A DNA stretch of 64,000 nt from positions 62,001-126,000 of the forward strand of contig KV918921.1 of NCBI GenBank assembly GCA_002049455.2. Direction: 5' to 3'. The DNA comes from Porphyra umbilicalis (taxonomy: Eukaryota; Rhodophyta; Bangiophyceae; Bangiales; Bangiaceae). The position numbers and the translations under genes are program-made. Below the pieces are notes generated by a model that did no database searches, was not told the DNA's origin, and was given only the letters and a program-made list of their open reading frames with translations. This document shows, piece after piece, positions 10,569-20,908 of this stretch. Position 1 is the stretch's first letter, and every line of letters starts with the position of its first letter.

Positions 10569-12608
10569 ATGGCCGCCGGCTCGCCGGCGGTGCGCCCACC
10601 TGCAGTTGCCTTTGCATTGACAGCGGGCCCCGCCGCCGCGTGGGGGTGTCGCCCTCTACCTGCCACCGCTGCCCCGTGCGGTGTATCGGTAGTCGTTGGG
10701 GGAGGGTGGCACTCAACGTGTGAGCGGTTGGGGCGACCGGCCGCCAAGCAACAGCGGCGACGGCGCGCCTCCCCGACCACGCCCATGGGCGTAGGAGAAG
10801 GGGCCTCGTTTTTGCCGTCCGCGTCTTCGACACTGGGTGCCGCGGAGCCGCCGTCGGGTGCTTGCGGTGCCACTGCCGGTCATGACGCCGTCGATGCATC
10901 GCCCTCTGCTGCGTCGGCGGCGGTGCACGCCGTAGCGCCGTCCCCGCCGGCGCACACGGCGGCCATCCCGCCGCGGCGCTTCCCGTCCATTCCGCCGCGG
11001 TGTCTTTTGGCGCCGCCCCCACGGCGGACGTCACCGGCACCCCCGCCGAAGCGCTCCCCGTCGCCGTCCCGCCTCGGCCCTAACCGGCCGGCGCAGAGCA
11101 GCTACTCGCCGTCGCCGCGGTCGAGTTCCTCTTCTCGCTCAACGTCGACACAACGTTCTTCTTCGTCCACTACACGGTCGCTCACCACACTGCGGTCACA
11201 TGCCAAGCCGCGGTCGCTTACCAACACTCGGTCGCACTCTTCTTCGCGGACGTCTCGAGCGCCGCCCGTACGGTCGCAGACCTCATCCCGTTCTCACTCC
11301 CCCTCTCGGTCGGCGGGAACGCCCCGGAACCGGCACCTAGCCGCCCGCCCACCCAGGACGGCGGCGCGGCCCCCATCCTCGCTGACGACCGCCAACCCGG
11401 CGCCTGTTGCCGGCGGCTTTGACGCCGCCCGCTCGACACATCCGCCCCCCACGTCGCCCGCCCCCGCCGTCACGCCTGTTGCTACGGACGCGGAGGTGTG
11501 GCGCTTCCCGGCCCCCCGCCGCCTTGTTGCGATCGGGGATATTCACGGCACGGTCAGGGCGCTGCGGTCGGCGTTGCGCATTGCCGGACTGCTGCACCCG
11601 AGCCGCGATGAGTGGGTCGGGGGCGACGCGGTGCTCGTGCAAACCGGAGACCTGCTGGACCGGGGTGACACAGAGGTGGCCGTCATCCGCTTGCTGATGC
11701 ACTTGCAAAGCACGGCGGGTGCGTCGGGTGGCGGCGCGGTGCACCTGCTGCTCGGCAACCACGAGGAGGACGCGGTCAACCGGCCAGCGCACGTGGTGCG
11801 GCCGAGTACGTGTGCGGCGTGGGACGCTGCCTATCCGCACCTGTCTGGCCACCGCGTCGGCGGCATTGCGGCGACGATGCATCGACAGCGGTGCATCCCC
11901 GCCGGCACTGGGTGGACGGCGCAGCCCTACCAGCTGGCGCGTCACCGTGCGATGGCGCCGGGGGGACCCATGGCCATGGCCCTCGCGCCTCGCCTCAAGG
12001 TCGTCGTTGTTATCGGCGATACGCTGTTTGTGCATGGCTCCCTGACAGCCGCGATGCTGCGCGAACAGCTGGCGCGCGAAGGCACGGCGGGCTCCGACGT
12101 CAGCGGCGACACGGCGACGCGGGACTTTGATCTGGACGCGCCGACGGCCGACGCTCTCGTCAAGTCGATGAACACTCGCTTGCGGCGGCACTTGGCTGGG
12201 GAACTCACGTACCCCCCGGGTGCGTCGCAATGGGAGCGCCTCGAAGCCTTTCCAGCTGTCACCGACCGCACCTTCTCGTCGCCTCTATGGTGCGGGGACC
12301 GCGGAGAGGCCGACGACCTCGCCGCCGTCCTCCGCCTCTTCCGCGTCCGCCGCATGGTCGTGGGCCACACCATTCACGGGCGGGTGACGGCTCGTTACGG
12401 AGGGCGTGTGTGGTGCATCGATACGGGCATGTTCCGCAAACGGGCCCGCGTCGAGGTGCTTGAGATTTGTGCTCCTGGGCACGTGAGCGTGCTGTCGGCC
12501 GAGGGGCGCCGCCGGGGGATGACCGTGGCGGAAGGGGGGGAGACCGTCCCCGTGTACGTGGGCGACGGGTACGAGGCAGAGTTTGGAGAGCTTTACGGGG
12601 ATGTGTGA
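10569..12608 (+). CDS. Shewanella-like (SLP-type) metallophosphatase with long RS-rich N-terminus
   Basis: 679 aa from the ATG at 10569; an upstream in-frame ATG at 10428 would add 47 residues from a T-rich leader. Residues ~1-110 are Ala/Pro-rich and could be an organelle transit peptide. Residues ~170-300 are Ser/Arg/Thr/Pro low complexity. The catalytic domain runs from ~residue 315 to the end and shows the PPP-type metallophosphoesterase motifs: GDIHG (323-327), GDLLDRG (360-366), GNHEED (396-401), His in VHGSL (489) and GHTIHG (599-604). Spacing and the inserted region match SLP protein phosphatases, which in plants include a plastid form (SLP1) and a cytosolic form (SLP2). Expected role: dephosphorylation of Ser/Thr or Tyr in proteins using a two-metal centre. 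The substrate is unknown. Plastid location is inference. Single exon, intact. Confidence 0.85.
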   Translation: MAAGSPAVRPPAVAFALTAGPAAAWGCRPLPATAAPCGVSVVVGGGWHSTCERLGRPAAKQQRRRRASPTTPMGVGEGASFLPSASSTLGAAEPPSGACGATAGHDAVDASPSAASAAVHAVAPSPPAHTAAIPPRRFPSIPPRCLLAPPPRRTSPAPPPKRSPSPSRLGPNRPAQSSYSPSPRSSSSSRSTSTQRSSSSTTRSLTTLRSHAKPRSLTNTRSHSSSRTSRAPPVRSQTSSRSHSPSRSAGTPRNRHLAARPPRTAARPPSSLTTANPAPVAGGFDAARSTHPPPTSPAPAVTPVATDAEVWRFPAPRRLVAIGDIHGTVRALRSALRIAGLLHPSRDEWVGGDAVLVQTGDLLDRGDTEVAVIRLLMHLQSTAGASGGGAVHLLLGNHEEDAVNRPAHVVRPSTCAAWDAAYPHLSGHRVGGIAATMHRQRCIPAGTGWTAQPYQLARHRAMAPGGPMAMALAPRLKVVVVIGDTLFVHGSLTAAMLREQLAREGTAGSDVSGDTATRDFDLDAPTADALVKSMNTRLRRHLAGELTYPPGASQWERLEAFPAVTDRTFSSPLWCGDRGEADDLAAVLRLFRVRRMVVGHTIHGRVTARYGGRVWCIDTGMFRKRARVEVLEICAPGHVSVLSAEGRRRGMTVAEGGETVPVYVGDGYEAEFGELYGDV

Positions 12609-13401
12609 GGGGAGACCCCACGACGTCCCCTGGCTTGGTCGTTGTTGTGTTTCCCCGTTGCTTTGCGAGCCGATCGGCACCACGGCTTGTTCGAGGGTGT
12701 GGGAGTGCGACGGGCGCGTGTATATATGTGAGCAGTTTTTTCTTTGCTTTGCTGGCTTTGCCCTCTCGCGTACGGTCTCCGCGCCGTCCTCTTTTGTCTG
12801 CTTGGGCAGTGCCTAGTCGTTGTCTTCCCTGTCTTTTCCTGGGTGTAGTAGGATTATGTTCACGGTCGATGTCCAGTGTGGCGGGAGGGGAGCAAGGGCT
12901 CTGTCCTGAATAGGGTCAGGTGACGTCGCAGGGTGCGTCGCAGTGGGCTTCAGTATGATGAAACGTATAAATATCATATGAGCTTTTTCACGCTGATTAA
13001 ACGCTTTAAGAAATGCCGAGGATGGGCTGTAAGCCTTCGCCTTTTCCACACATCGCTGGCTCACACTTTTTTCATTTTTTTTACGTCCACGTTGTTTTCC
13101 AGGCCTTCCATGGCGTGGCGGCGATCGAGTGTCGGCGTCAGTCGGCAGCACTTTTTCTGGGTGCTTTTTCTTCAACAACAGGGACTAACGCCGGACTCGG
13201 ACGGGCGGCAGAGCCGCACAACAAGAAAGCGACGCCCGACCAGCTGGGCTTGGGTACCGAGCCCACAAAAGTTCTTAGAGACGGACCGAGTGTCGCCCGC
13301 CTCCTGTGAACGTCACGCGTAACGCGATGGGCGACGGGACCTCCCCCCCGCCACTCTCCCCAACGTCCTCCACTGCCTCCTCTCCTTGCATTGGTGTCTG
13401 C
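12609..13401. other. Convergent intergenic region with a TATA-like site at 12966-12973
   Basis: Holds the 3' UTRs of the phosphatase and of fabD. It is relatively AT-rich with T runs (13062-13082). TATAAATA at 12966-12973 on the plus strand resembles a TATA box, but the ORFs downstream on either strand (up to ~130 aa) have no recognisable domain, so no gene is called. Confidence 0.4.
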
Positions 13402-14598
13402 CTAGGCCGTCGCCGCCGCCGCCGGCTCTCCACACGCCACCACCTTGACCTTGGGGTCGATCTTGCGCATCATCCCCCCGAGCGTCTTGCCCGGCGCGAG
13501 CTCCAACCACGGTTGCCCCCCCCCCCCAGCGCCGCGTCCGCCCGCAACACGTCGCAGCAGGCCGCCCAGCGCACGGGGCTCGTCAGCTGCGCGACGAGCG
13601 CGTCGCGGATGCCGTCGGCGCCGTCCCCATGCACCGCCGCGGCAACGTTGGAGAGCACCGGCACGGACGGCGCCGCAATGGCCACGTCCGCGAGCGCGGC
13701 GGCGAGCCGCTCCGCCGCCGGCGCCATGAGCGGGGAATGAAAGGCGCCCGCCACGTCGAGGACGACGGCGCGGCGGAGTTTAAACGGGGGCGCCTTGGCC
13801 ACCGCCTCGGCCCGCGCGATCGCGGCGGTCGCGCCCGACAGCACCACCTGCCCCGGCGCGTTAAAGTTGGCGGCCACCAGCACCGTGTCCGCCCCCATCT
13901 CGGCGTGGACGGCGTCGACAATGCCCGTGGCGACCTCCTCCGTCGCGCCCACGAGGGCAATCATGCCCCCGTCGCTCGCCTCGGCGGCCGCCTGCATCGC
14001 CGCGCCGCGGAGGGCGACGAGCCGCAGGGCGTCGTCAAAGGACAGCGCGCCGCCGACGGTCAGGGCGGTGTATTCGCCGAGGCTCAAGCCCGCCGCCGCC
14101 GCGACGCCCCCCGTGGCGGGCAGCACCCCCGCCTCGCGTAGGCCCGCGAGGGCGGCCATGGACGACGCAAAGATGGCCGGCTGCGCCACGTCCGTGCGGT
14201 CGAGGACGTCCTTGGGGCCGTCCCGGATGAGCGTCGACAGCGGCACGCCGCCGGGGAGGGAGGCGCCGAGGATGTCGTCGGCGGCCGCAAGGACCGCCGC
14301 CGCCGCGGGCGACGCGGCCGCCCACGCGGTCGCCATCCCGACCGCCTGCGCGCCTTGGCCGGGGCACAGGATGACCGCCCCGCCATCGGCAGCCGCCATG
14401 CGGGGGGGGGGGGCGTCGACGCGGAACGGTGGGACCGCCGGGGGGGGGGGGATGCGCGGTGCCACCGCCGACAGGCGCCGCCGCGGGCGACGCGAGCGCG
14501 CGGCCGGGCGGCGTCCACGCGCACCGCGCGAGCGCCGGCGCCGGCGCGCGTGCGGCGAGGGGGGGGAGCGCCGCAAATGCCGCCACCGAGCGGGCCAT
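13402..14598 (-). CDS. fabD: Malonyl-CoA:ACP transacylase, plastid-type, with frame breaks at G/C runs
   Basis: Transfers malonyl from CoA to acyl-carrier protein, supplying type II fatty-acid synthesis, probably in the plastid. The start at 14598 (MARSVAAFAALPPLAARAPA) is Ala/Arg/Ser/Pro-rich with no acidic residue, typical of a transit peptide. The mature domain shows the oxyanion-loop motif CPGQGAQ, the nucleophile elbow GLSLGEY with catalytic Ser, the conserved Arg in ALRGAAMQ that binds the malonyl carboxylate, and the catalytic His in GAFHSPLM. The C-terminus is also family-like (ELAPGKTLGGM) and ends in TAG at 13402. It lies one frame away from the main body, with the switch at the run near 13517-13528. 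The leader switches frame at a G run near 14442-14451 and may be affected by another near 14401. Everything else is intact, so miscounted homopolymers are likelier than a dead gene. Confidence 0.85.
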
Positions 14599-14911
14599 GG
14601 CAGCCGATAAAAAAAAGGGAGGAGACCAAGAAAGCAGGGGGGAAGCGGAAGCGTCACGAAAACAGAAACGCACCACGGTGTGAGGCCGAGACGTCTGGTG
14701 TCGGGCAGCGGATCAAGGTGGCGGTCCCGAGGCGGCGCCCGTGACGAGACGATCAGTGAAGTGCAGACGATGAGCGCGATTCAGCTGTGTGGTCAAAAAA
14801 GCAGAAAGCTGCCCATGATTGTGTATCTCGTTGCTTGATCCAGCTCAGCATTCAGTACTCTGCGTTCTCGTTTCAAGAGACAGCTGATTCAGATCAATAT
14901 TACTCAATAGA

Positions 14912-14938
14912 AGCCCCCCCCAGCCGCAGGGGGGGCTG
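14912..14938. repeat. Short GC hairpin
   Basis: AGCCCCCCCC, a short spacer, then GGGGGGGCT: a perfect inverted repeat of about 9 bp per arm in otherwise AT-balanced DNA. It sits directly against the left end of the candidate element at 14939. Confidence 0.5.
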
Positions 14939-15657
14939 TTAGCGAAGCTCGTGCAAATGCCTGTTGCAAGAACTACACGCCAATGTGAACCGATAAATAC
15001 TTATTGAGAAGCATCCAAGCACGTTTCTTGTCGCCACGTTGGCCAAAGATCCGCTTTCTTCGTCGGAGCTATCAGGCGCCACCCACGTCCTTCCCCGCCG
15101 TTGTTGACAGTCCCCCCGGCACCCAATCCCCCTTTTCTGCCGGCCTTCTGGTTGAGAAACCGCTTTGGCCCAGGACTCTTTCTGTCCTGGTCAAACTACC
15201 CCCTCACCTCTCATCGCAGCCCGCGGCGCCCCAGCGCCCCCTCCCCACAACCAAACGTAAAATGACCACATTCTGTCATCGCCGTCATCACACACACACC
15301 CCACCCATCCTGAGCCCTCGCAATGGACCACCACACTGGAGGCTCGCTAGCACGAGCTGGGGGGACAGCCTCCAGACCAAAACTACAACAGCCGAAACCA
15401 CACTCTCACTTCTTATTCTAATTTCATTCCCAACACAATACGACAGAGCGACATCCGCAGAATGCAGCGAGGGGTGTACCTCCAGCAACCACCAATCAAA
15501 GAATAGATCGACCAAGTGTCGCTTCCGAGGTAAGAATGGACGGTCAGGAACCCGGAGAGCATCCCACCTGGATCAAGGCAGATTGACCAATCAGCGCCCC
15601 TATTGGGACAGCTGGAGGGGCTCTTTCCGTGTCCGTCTCACAGAGGAGCTTCGCTAA
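14939..15657. mobile_element. Candidate small DNA element with 12-bp terminal inverted repeats
   Basis: TTAGCGAAGCTC at 14939-14950 is repeated as its exact reverse complement at 15646-15657, bounding 719 bp. The inside differs in composition from the host genes: C-rich, T-poor and less GC-rich. A 217-codon plus-strand ORF (15004-15657) has no recognisable domain and ends inside the right repeat. The ends start TTA and finish TAA, which recalls the PIF/Harbinger target preference, but no clean target duplication is visible. A non-autonomous element is possible; chance is not excluded. Confidence 0.35.
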
Positions 15658-16882
15658 TAAAAGTGGTCTACACGGACTGGAATGGAAGAATGCTCGCGAC
15701 CCATGTTCTGTTGTCAACTATTCTCTTTTAACGAGAACGCACTGTCCTTGAAAACAATACTACAAGTCTATCGAACACCCAACGCTCCGGCAGCGAGCGG
15801 CACATCCGCTGCGAGGAGACCTCTGACGTCACGGGTGGGGTCACACGCTCGCGACGCAGGGGGAACCACTACAGCGTGGCTGGCACTGAGAGTGCGTCCA
15901 CGAAAAGATGCCGCAACAGAATGGAGACGACGTCGCGGCAGTCGTATGTAGCCGTCACGGGTAGCCAACCTATGGTGGTCAACTCCCTACTGCGCGGAGG
16001 CTGCCATGGCCGGCGCCATGCCACGGTGGTTCTCCGTACTGGTGCGCTCGGCTGGATGTTCGTGTACGTGGAGATGCTGGTAGACGCTCCCAAAGTGTGA
16101 TCCCCACCGCGGCGCAGCAGAGCGCTGTGCTCGCTCGCGTGAGCGTTCAACGCTTTACCCTGCTGCACGCAGCCGCCTGGGGGGGCAATGCGTCGGGGGT
16201 GCGGTCGCTCATTGCGCTTGGCAGGGAGGAACTGCGCGCGCTGCACTCTACCCAAGTTGGGCGGGCGAGTCGGACGTCGTACGCGCGATGGTGCAGACCC
16301 ACACAGACATGCCCTGCGGAAAAATGTTCCAAATATTCAGCTGCATCGCGACGCTTCGGTTTGATAGCCACAGGTAGTGTGTCGGGGCACCTTCCTGGAA
16401 GATGGGGTAGCCTATTTGGCCCAAATGTCGACCAGCTTCAGAAATGTCGACCACTTTACAGTAATGGCCGTCCCCCAAGGTTGACTGCAAAGAACCGAAT
16501 GTCAACCTAAAGGTGGCTCTCACGCATTAAAACCTCTGGCGGCAACGCATGTTCAGGCCCGCCAGAGACCAACATCATCGCACCCAATGCCGAATGTTCC
16601 GCTATAGAAAGAACCACCAACTCGCAAGCTTTTAGTCCATGCGCGCCGTTCCGATTTGTGGACTGTATTTTGGAGCTTTGTCGTGCGTGCAGAAAAAGTA
16701 GAGTGCCGGTTTTGTGCTATTTTTTGCGCCCTCGTTGACGCCATGCTTCCATGATGGGCATGTGAGGCGTGCTCGACCAGGGAAAGTTGTAAGCAGTACC
16801 CACTCGGGCTGAGGGGACCTTTTGCCAGCTGAGGGGATTGTCGGCTGTAAGACGCTTGCAAGTGGTCACGATAGCATCCTTC
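15658..16882. other. No confident gene; one ankyrin-like fragment at 16151-16237
   Basis: One plus-strand segment (16151-16237, inside an ORF starting at 16097) reads FTLLHAAAWGGNASGVRSLI, close to one ankyrin repeat (TPLHxAAxxGxxxVVxxLL). It has no flanking repeats and soon loses protein-like composition, so it may be a remnant exon. The rest has no recognisable coding, and the region past 16550 is AT-richer. Confidence 0.35.
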
Positions 16883-18391
16883 TCATTGGGGGATCGGCTG
16901 GTTACAATTGTAACAGATGTCAGCCCGATTGGCTTGAGGGACGGCGTCCCGCGGGGGCGGCGGGGTGCGGACCGGTGTAAACGGTCGCTCTGTCGTCGTC
17001 CGCTGGTCCTGTGTCGCGTAAGCGACTTTGATTGCCGTTGGGCGGGTCATTTTGAGCTGCAAGCGCAGCTTGTTGGTGCCGTCCTAGTACATCTGGGCGG
17101 TAGCAACAGTCTCGGAGAGAGTCCGATCAGGGAATTGGTCATTCAAGACCCGCACGTGCGCTTGCACAAGGTCCGAAAGACCAGTGATGAAGACGTCCTT
17201 AACGTCTTGGATGTCGAACAAACCGTTCAGGAGATCGCGTTGCGTTTCCACGCGGTGACCAAAGGCCGTGGGCGCCTCGTTGTCTTGTTGCTTCATCGTA
17301 ATGATGTCTTGGTAGGCGTTAGCCATAGTTGCGTGTGTCGCATACTTCGAAAGAAGCCAGTTGACTGCATCTCCGTATGTACGGATGGCATAACGCTTAC
17401 GTCCGAGGGTGCTGTTAAGCGCGCCGGATAAGGCCATCTTGGCGTTGCCGGCTAGTCGAAAAACCATGAGCGGAAGGGCTTGACCGTGCGTCAGCCCAGC
17501 CGCGTCGCACGCGCCGCGAAAGGTCGTCAAGAACGTGAAGATGCCCAAGGGCAGGGCTCCCGTGAATGGCTGTTGCCCATGGAACGCTTCGTCTAAACGT
17601 TTGTTGAGACGATGCGACCGTTGTGCCTCCTTAGGCGTATACGTCAGTTGACGGCGGATCAGGAAGTACGTCATGTAGTCCAGGAGTGTCTTGAAGCGGC
17701 TATTAGCCGGGCGGATCACCTTGATCCTATCGGCTTTTTCAAGTCGTTCCTTCCATTTGGTGGGGATCGCGGGGCTCTTGCGCGCGGCCGCGTCCGACTC
17801 GCTCGAGCTGTCGCTTGGTGAGGACCCACTTGGGGGCGACGGCGGGCCTGGCGGCCCGTGGCCATCGTCCGAAGAGGACGTGTCCGTCGCGTTGGGGTTG
17901 TCATCGTCTGACGACGTCGGGCTTGACCCAGAGGCGGAATCATCGGAAGATGAGGAAGGCGCGGCGTTAGCCGGATCGTCCTTGCGGACGGACTTGTCTT
18001 TAGTCACCTTGCTTGTCTTCTTGACATTCTTGGTCTTGTCGCCCGACTGGCGGCGAGACTTAGCCACACGGCGTTCCTCCTCGTGGGAGTCGACCTTGCG
18101 CAGGGCCTCGACGTCGTCGACCAACTTGTCATTGGCTCGCGCCAGAGACTCGTTAGTCTGTTCTTGGGCCGTTAGGCGTCGCTGAAGTGCTTCAACGGCC
18201 GCCTTCAGGCTCTCCACCACCTGCATCTGCCCGGCGGCGGCTTGATCCGCAGGGATGGGAGAAGTAGGAGCACCGTCCGTTGGGGCGTCGGAGGCGGCAG
18301 GAGTGCCTTTTCCCCCGCCCGGCGGCCGGTAGCCAGCTGGCAACTTTCCGTCTCTGGCTCGCCGAGTGCCGCCGGTACCACCAGTAGACAT
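16883..18391 (-). pseudogene. LTR-retrotransposon gag relic, truncated inside its zinc knuckle
   Basis: Starts at ATG 18391 (MSTGGTGGTRRARDGKLPAG). An N-terminal coiled coil (~50-95) and an acidic Ser/Asp-rich linker precede a gag capsid-like domain (DYMTYFLIRRQL; YAIRTYGDAVNWLLSKYA; FGHRVETQRDLLNGLF). An in-frame TAG at 17084-17086 ends the long ORF. The same frame then continues for 66 codons to an incomplete CCHC knuckle (ICYNCNQP) and a second stop at 16883. No protease, reverse transcriptase or LTRs are seen, so this is a 3'-truncated copy. A Ty3/gypsy-type or other LTR gag is likely; the exact lineage is unknown. Confidence 0.65.
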
Positions 18392-18449
18392 ACTGGGACC
18401 TGAACAAAGTGTTCCGACTTGGCTAACGCCCTGCGCGCCCAAGTCGAAG

Positions 18450-18738
18450 ATCTCAACCGTGATGCCCCCGGCACGACGCCCACAAGTCGATGGCTTACGC
18501 CCCGCGCGCCACGCGACCGTATCGACACCGTCACAATCCCACGAGGCAGCGAGAAGGTTCTCGGGAACACCGTGCCGCGAGGCACGATGAAGGCGAGGGT
18601 ATCCCCTGCTGCTCCACCAAATGTGGTATTAATAACGTTGGTGCAATTACCAGTGTACTGAGACCGACCGTAGCCAAGCAATAAAGCGAGTTCTATCGCC
18701 GTCGCGGCGAGGAAGAAAGACCTTTTGTTGAAGGGCAT
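18450..18738 (-). CDS. N-terminal fragment of a secreted protein
   Basis: From ATG 18738 the minus strand encodes MPFNKRSFFLAATAIELALL, a good signal peptide, followed by a Cys/Asn/Thr-rich segment (GNCTNVINTTFGGAAGDTLA). Protein-like composition fades after about residue 70 and the ORF then runs into the gag relic in another frame. It may be a first exon or a host gene broken by the retroelement. No family recognised. Confidence 0.35.
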
Positions 18739-19049
18739 CCGATGGGGAGCCGGGTGGTGCCCACGACGGCGACCCCGGACCCACGGTGATTTAATACAAA
18801 CGAGGGCACCGGTCGATCGACCGTCCGATCACAAGCGATCGTAATGAGTGCCGGCAGACAGATAAGACAGGCAAGCAAACAAACAATAAAATATGAACAA
18901 TGCGGAAGTAACCCCCCAAAGGGCGTGCCACAGGCCAATTCCCACAATACATGGGCTTTGGCCCGTCAAGGGGGCTACTCGTGGCCAATTGCCAATTGGG
19001 AGCAGAGATATGCTACACCGCCCCCCTCGCCCTCCCCCCCCTCTAGCTT

Positions 19050-19390
19050 CTCCTGTCCGCCAGCCGTGTCCACGGCGGCCATGGGTCTGCCACGGCACCG
19101 TCACCGTCTCGGCCACCGCCGGCGCCGCCGCGGCCGTCACGGGCGGGGACGTGGGCACCGGCTATGCCGGAGCGCCCGACAGCGGCGGCGACGGCGGCAG
19201 TGCCAAGCCCGCCCCCCTCGTCCCCCCCCCCCCGCAGCCGCTCCTGTCCGCCAGCCGTGGCCACGGCGGCCGTGGCTCTGCCGCGGTACCGCCACCGTCT
19301 CGGCCACCGCCGCCGCGGCCGTGGCCGTCACGGGCGGAGGCGCGGCCACCGGCCGTGCCGTCGCGCCCGACAGCGGCGGCGACGGCGTCG
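19050..19390. repeat. Tandem duplication, 191-bp period
   Basis: CTCCTGTCCGC starts at 19050 and again at 19241, and the following ~150 bp agree closely (CACCGTCTCGGCCACCGCCG in both). The two units encode similar Ala/Gly/Val/Thr-rich stretches in one frame (VTVSATAGAAAAVTGGDVG). No gene is confidently assigned. An ORF ending at 19608 could include it. Confidence 0.6.
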
Positions 19391-19702
19391 GCGACGAGGA
19401 CCTTTCCCTCGCCTGGACAGTCGCGCGGGGGTGGCTACTTTCGTCTGCAAGATCTTGTAAAATTCACGTGGACCGGGCGGCACCCATCGGTGGCAGCCAC
19501 GTGGCCGATGACGGCGACATCTTCCCGCGGGCAAGTCGCGGCAGTTTTTCCTCCTCTCAAATTACCTCACTGCTGCTGCGGGCCAAGACGTGCGTGACAT
19601 GCGAGTAAAGTAGGTACGTGGGCAGCAATAAAAACAACCTGGTGTGTTTTCTCTCTTTTTTTCTCATCCGCAGAAACGCTGTAGAACAGCGAATAGTACA
19701 AT

Positions 19703-20848
19703 TTACTGTGTACGGTCAGATTCGCGGTTCACATCGGGGCTGGATGGTGCGGGCACGGATGCCTCGGTACCGTCACCAGCGCCCGCCCCCCCGCCGCGCT
19801 CGCCGCCATCCTCGGCAACCCCGGCGGCCTCGTGCAAGTACTGCTTGCTCAGCTCATTGAGCGCGGTGACGTGCTGGGGCACAGTGAGGGTCACGCCACC
19901 GTGCAGTGCGTTGAAGGCGCCCAGGGCCAGCTTGTCCGCCTGCACGCGCCGGTGGTGCTGGTCGCTTTCTTTCTTGCGCTTTGCCTCCATGTCCAACGAG
20001 TCGGCAATCTTGTCCATCCGAGAAATAATGGCGCTGGCCTCCTTGTCCTCACCATCATCGTTGCCGTTCAGCTTCCGCTTGCGCCCATTCTTCACCTTGG
20101 CCGCCTTGACACCCTGGGGTCGCTCTTGGCGCGGTGGGGCTGCATCGGCGGCGCCGACCACCGGTGGACCGGCACCAGGCGGTGCAGCTGCTTGCCCATC
20201 TCCGCTAGCCCCCCCAGCACCCACCTCTGCGACCGGGTCGCCAATCACGGCGCCAGTGACCAACAGGTTGGTGTTCTCGGAGAGATACTCCCAGCAGTGG
20301 AAAAACTCGAACGGGCCTTTCACCGGGTAGTGCTTGTCCATTGCGATGGCAGTCAGGTGCTTTGTCCTTGAGCCCATTCCCTTGCCATCCTGGTGGGTAT
20401 TGTAGCACGCCAGATGGCATCGCTAAAGCTCCTCGGGTTTGGGGTTGCCGGATAAACGGGCAGCAGTAACAAAGTCAACCGCCTGTTCATAGACAGTACA
20501 AACTGCCTTTACCATATCCCACTGTTTCTTTGACGCCCGACCTGTCCGTGCCAACCACCGGCGGGTGTCCAGCTCGCTGCCCGTCCCCGTCTCGGTCCCG
20601 TTATTGACAGGCGCGCGCTTCACAAACCGGGCGCGGATGCCCATGCCCATCTTGACCGCCGTCTGCCCGTTGCCCACAGCCGAGTCTTCCAGGACGGTCT
20701 GCGCCGTCTCCGCCAATGCCAGCAGCTCCACCTTCGACCACCCCAGATTCTTGCCGTTTCTCTTGGGCGTGTTGTCCGCGTCGGGCAAGGGGGGCGCGGG
20801 CCCAGCAGGCAACGGGGGAGACGCAGGGGGGGAAGGGGTGGGGACCAT
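19703..20848 (-). pseudogene. Myb/SANT-like, transposon-associated DNA-binding protein with one internal TAG
   Basis: ATG at 20848 (MVPTPSPPASPPLPAGPAPP). A helix-rich Myb/SANT-like region follows (NGKNLGWSKVELLALAETAQ ... TRRWLARTGRASKKQWDMVK), then a conserved segment YPVKGPFEFFHCWEYLSE and a Lys/Arg-rich helical C-terminus ending at 19703. A TAG at 20423-20425 is the only interruption; the frame before and after it is the same and protein-like. Proteins of this layout often accompany PIF/Harbinger-type or other DNA transposons in plants, oomycetes and algae, where they bind element ends. That link is inference: no transposase or terminal repeats are seen next to it. Confidence 0.6.
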
Positions 20849-20908
20849 TGAAGAAAAACACAAGAGAAGCAGGGACAAGAGAAAGGGATGGGGGGGGGAA
20901 ACGATCAC

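Noticed and set aside
12966..12973. TATAAATA as promoter of a gene at 13.0-13.3 kb
   Set aside because: The downstream ORFs lack recognisable features and overlap the fabD 3' region; it is kept only as a note.
15004..15657. 217-codon ORF as a protein gene
   Set aside because: Residue composition (Ser/Thr/Pro/Arg/His mixture) is not protein-like, there is no domain, and it lies inside the candidate element.
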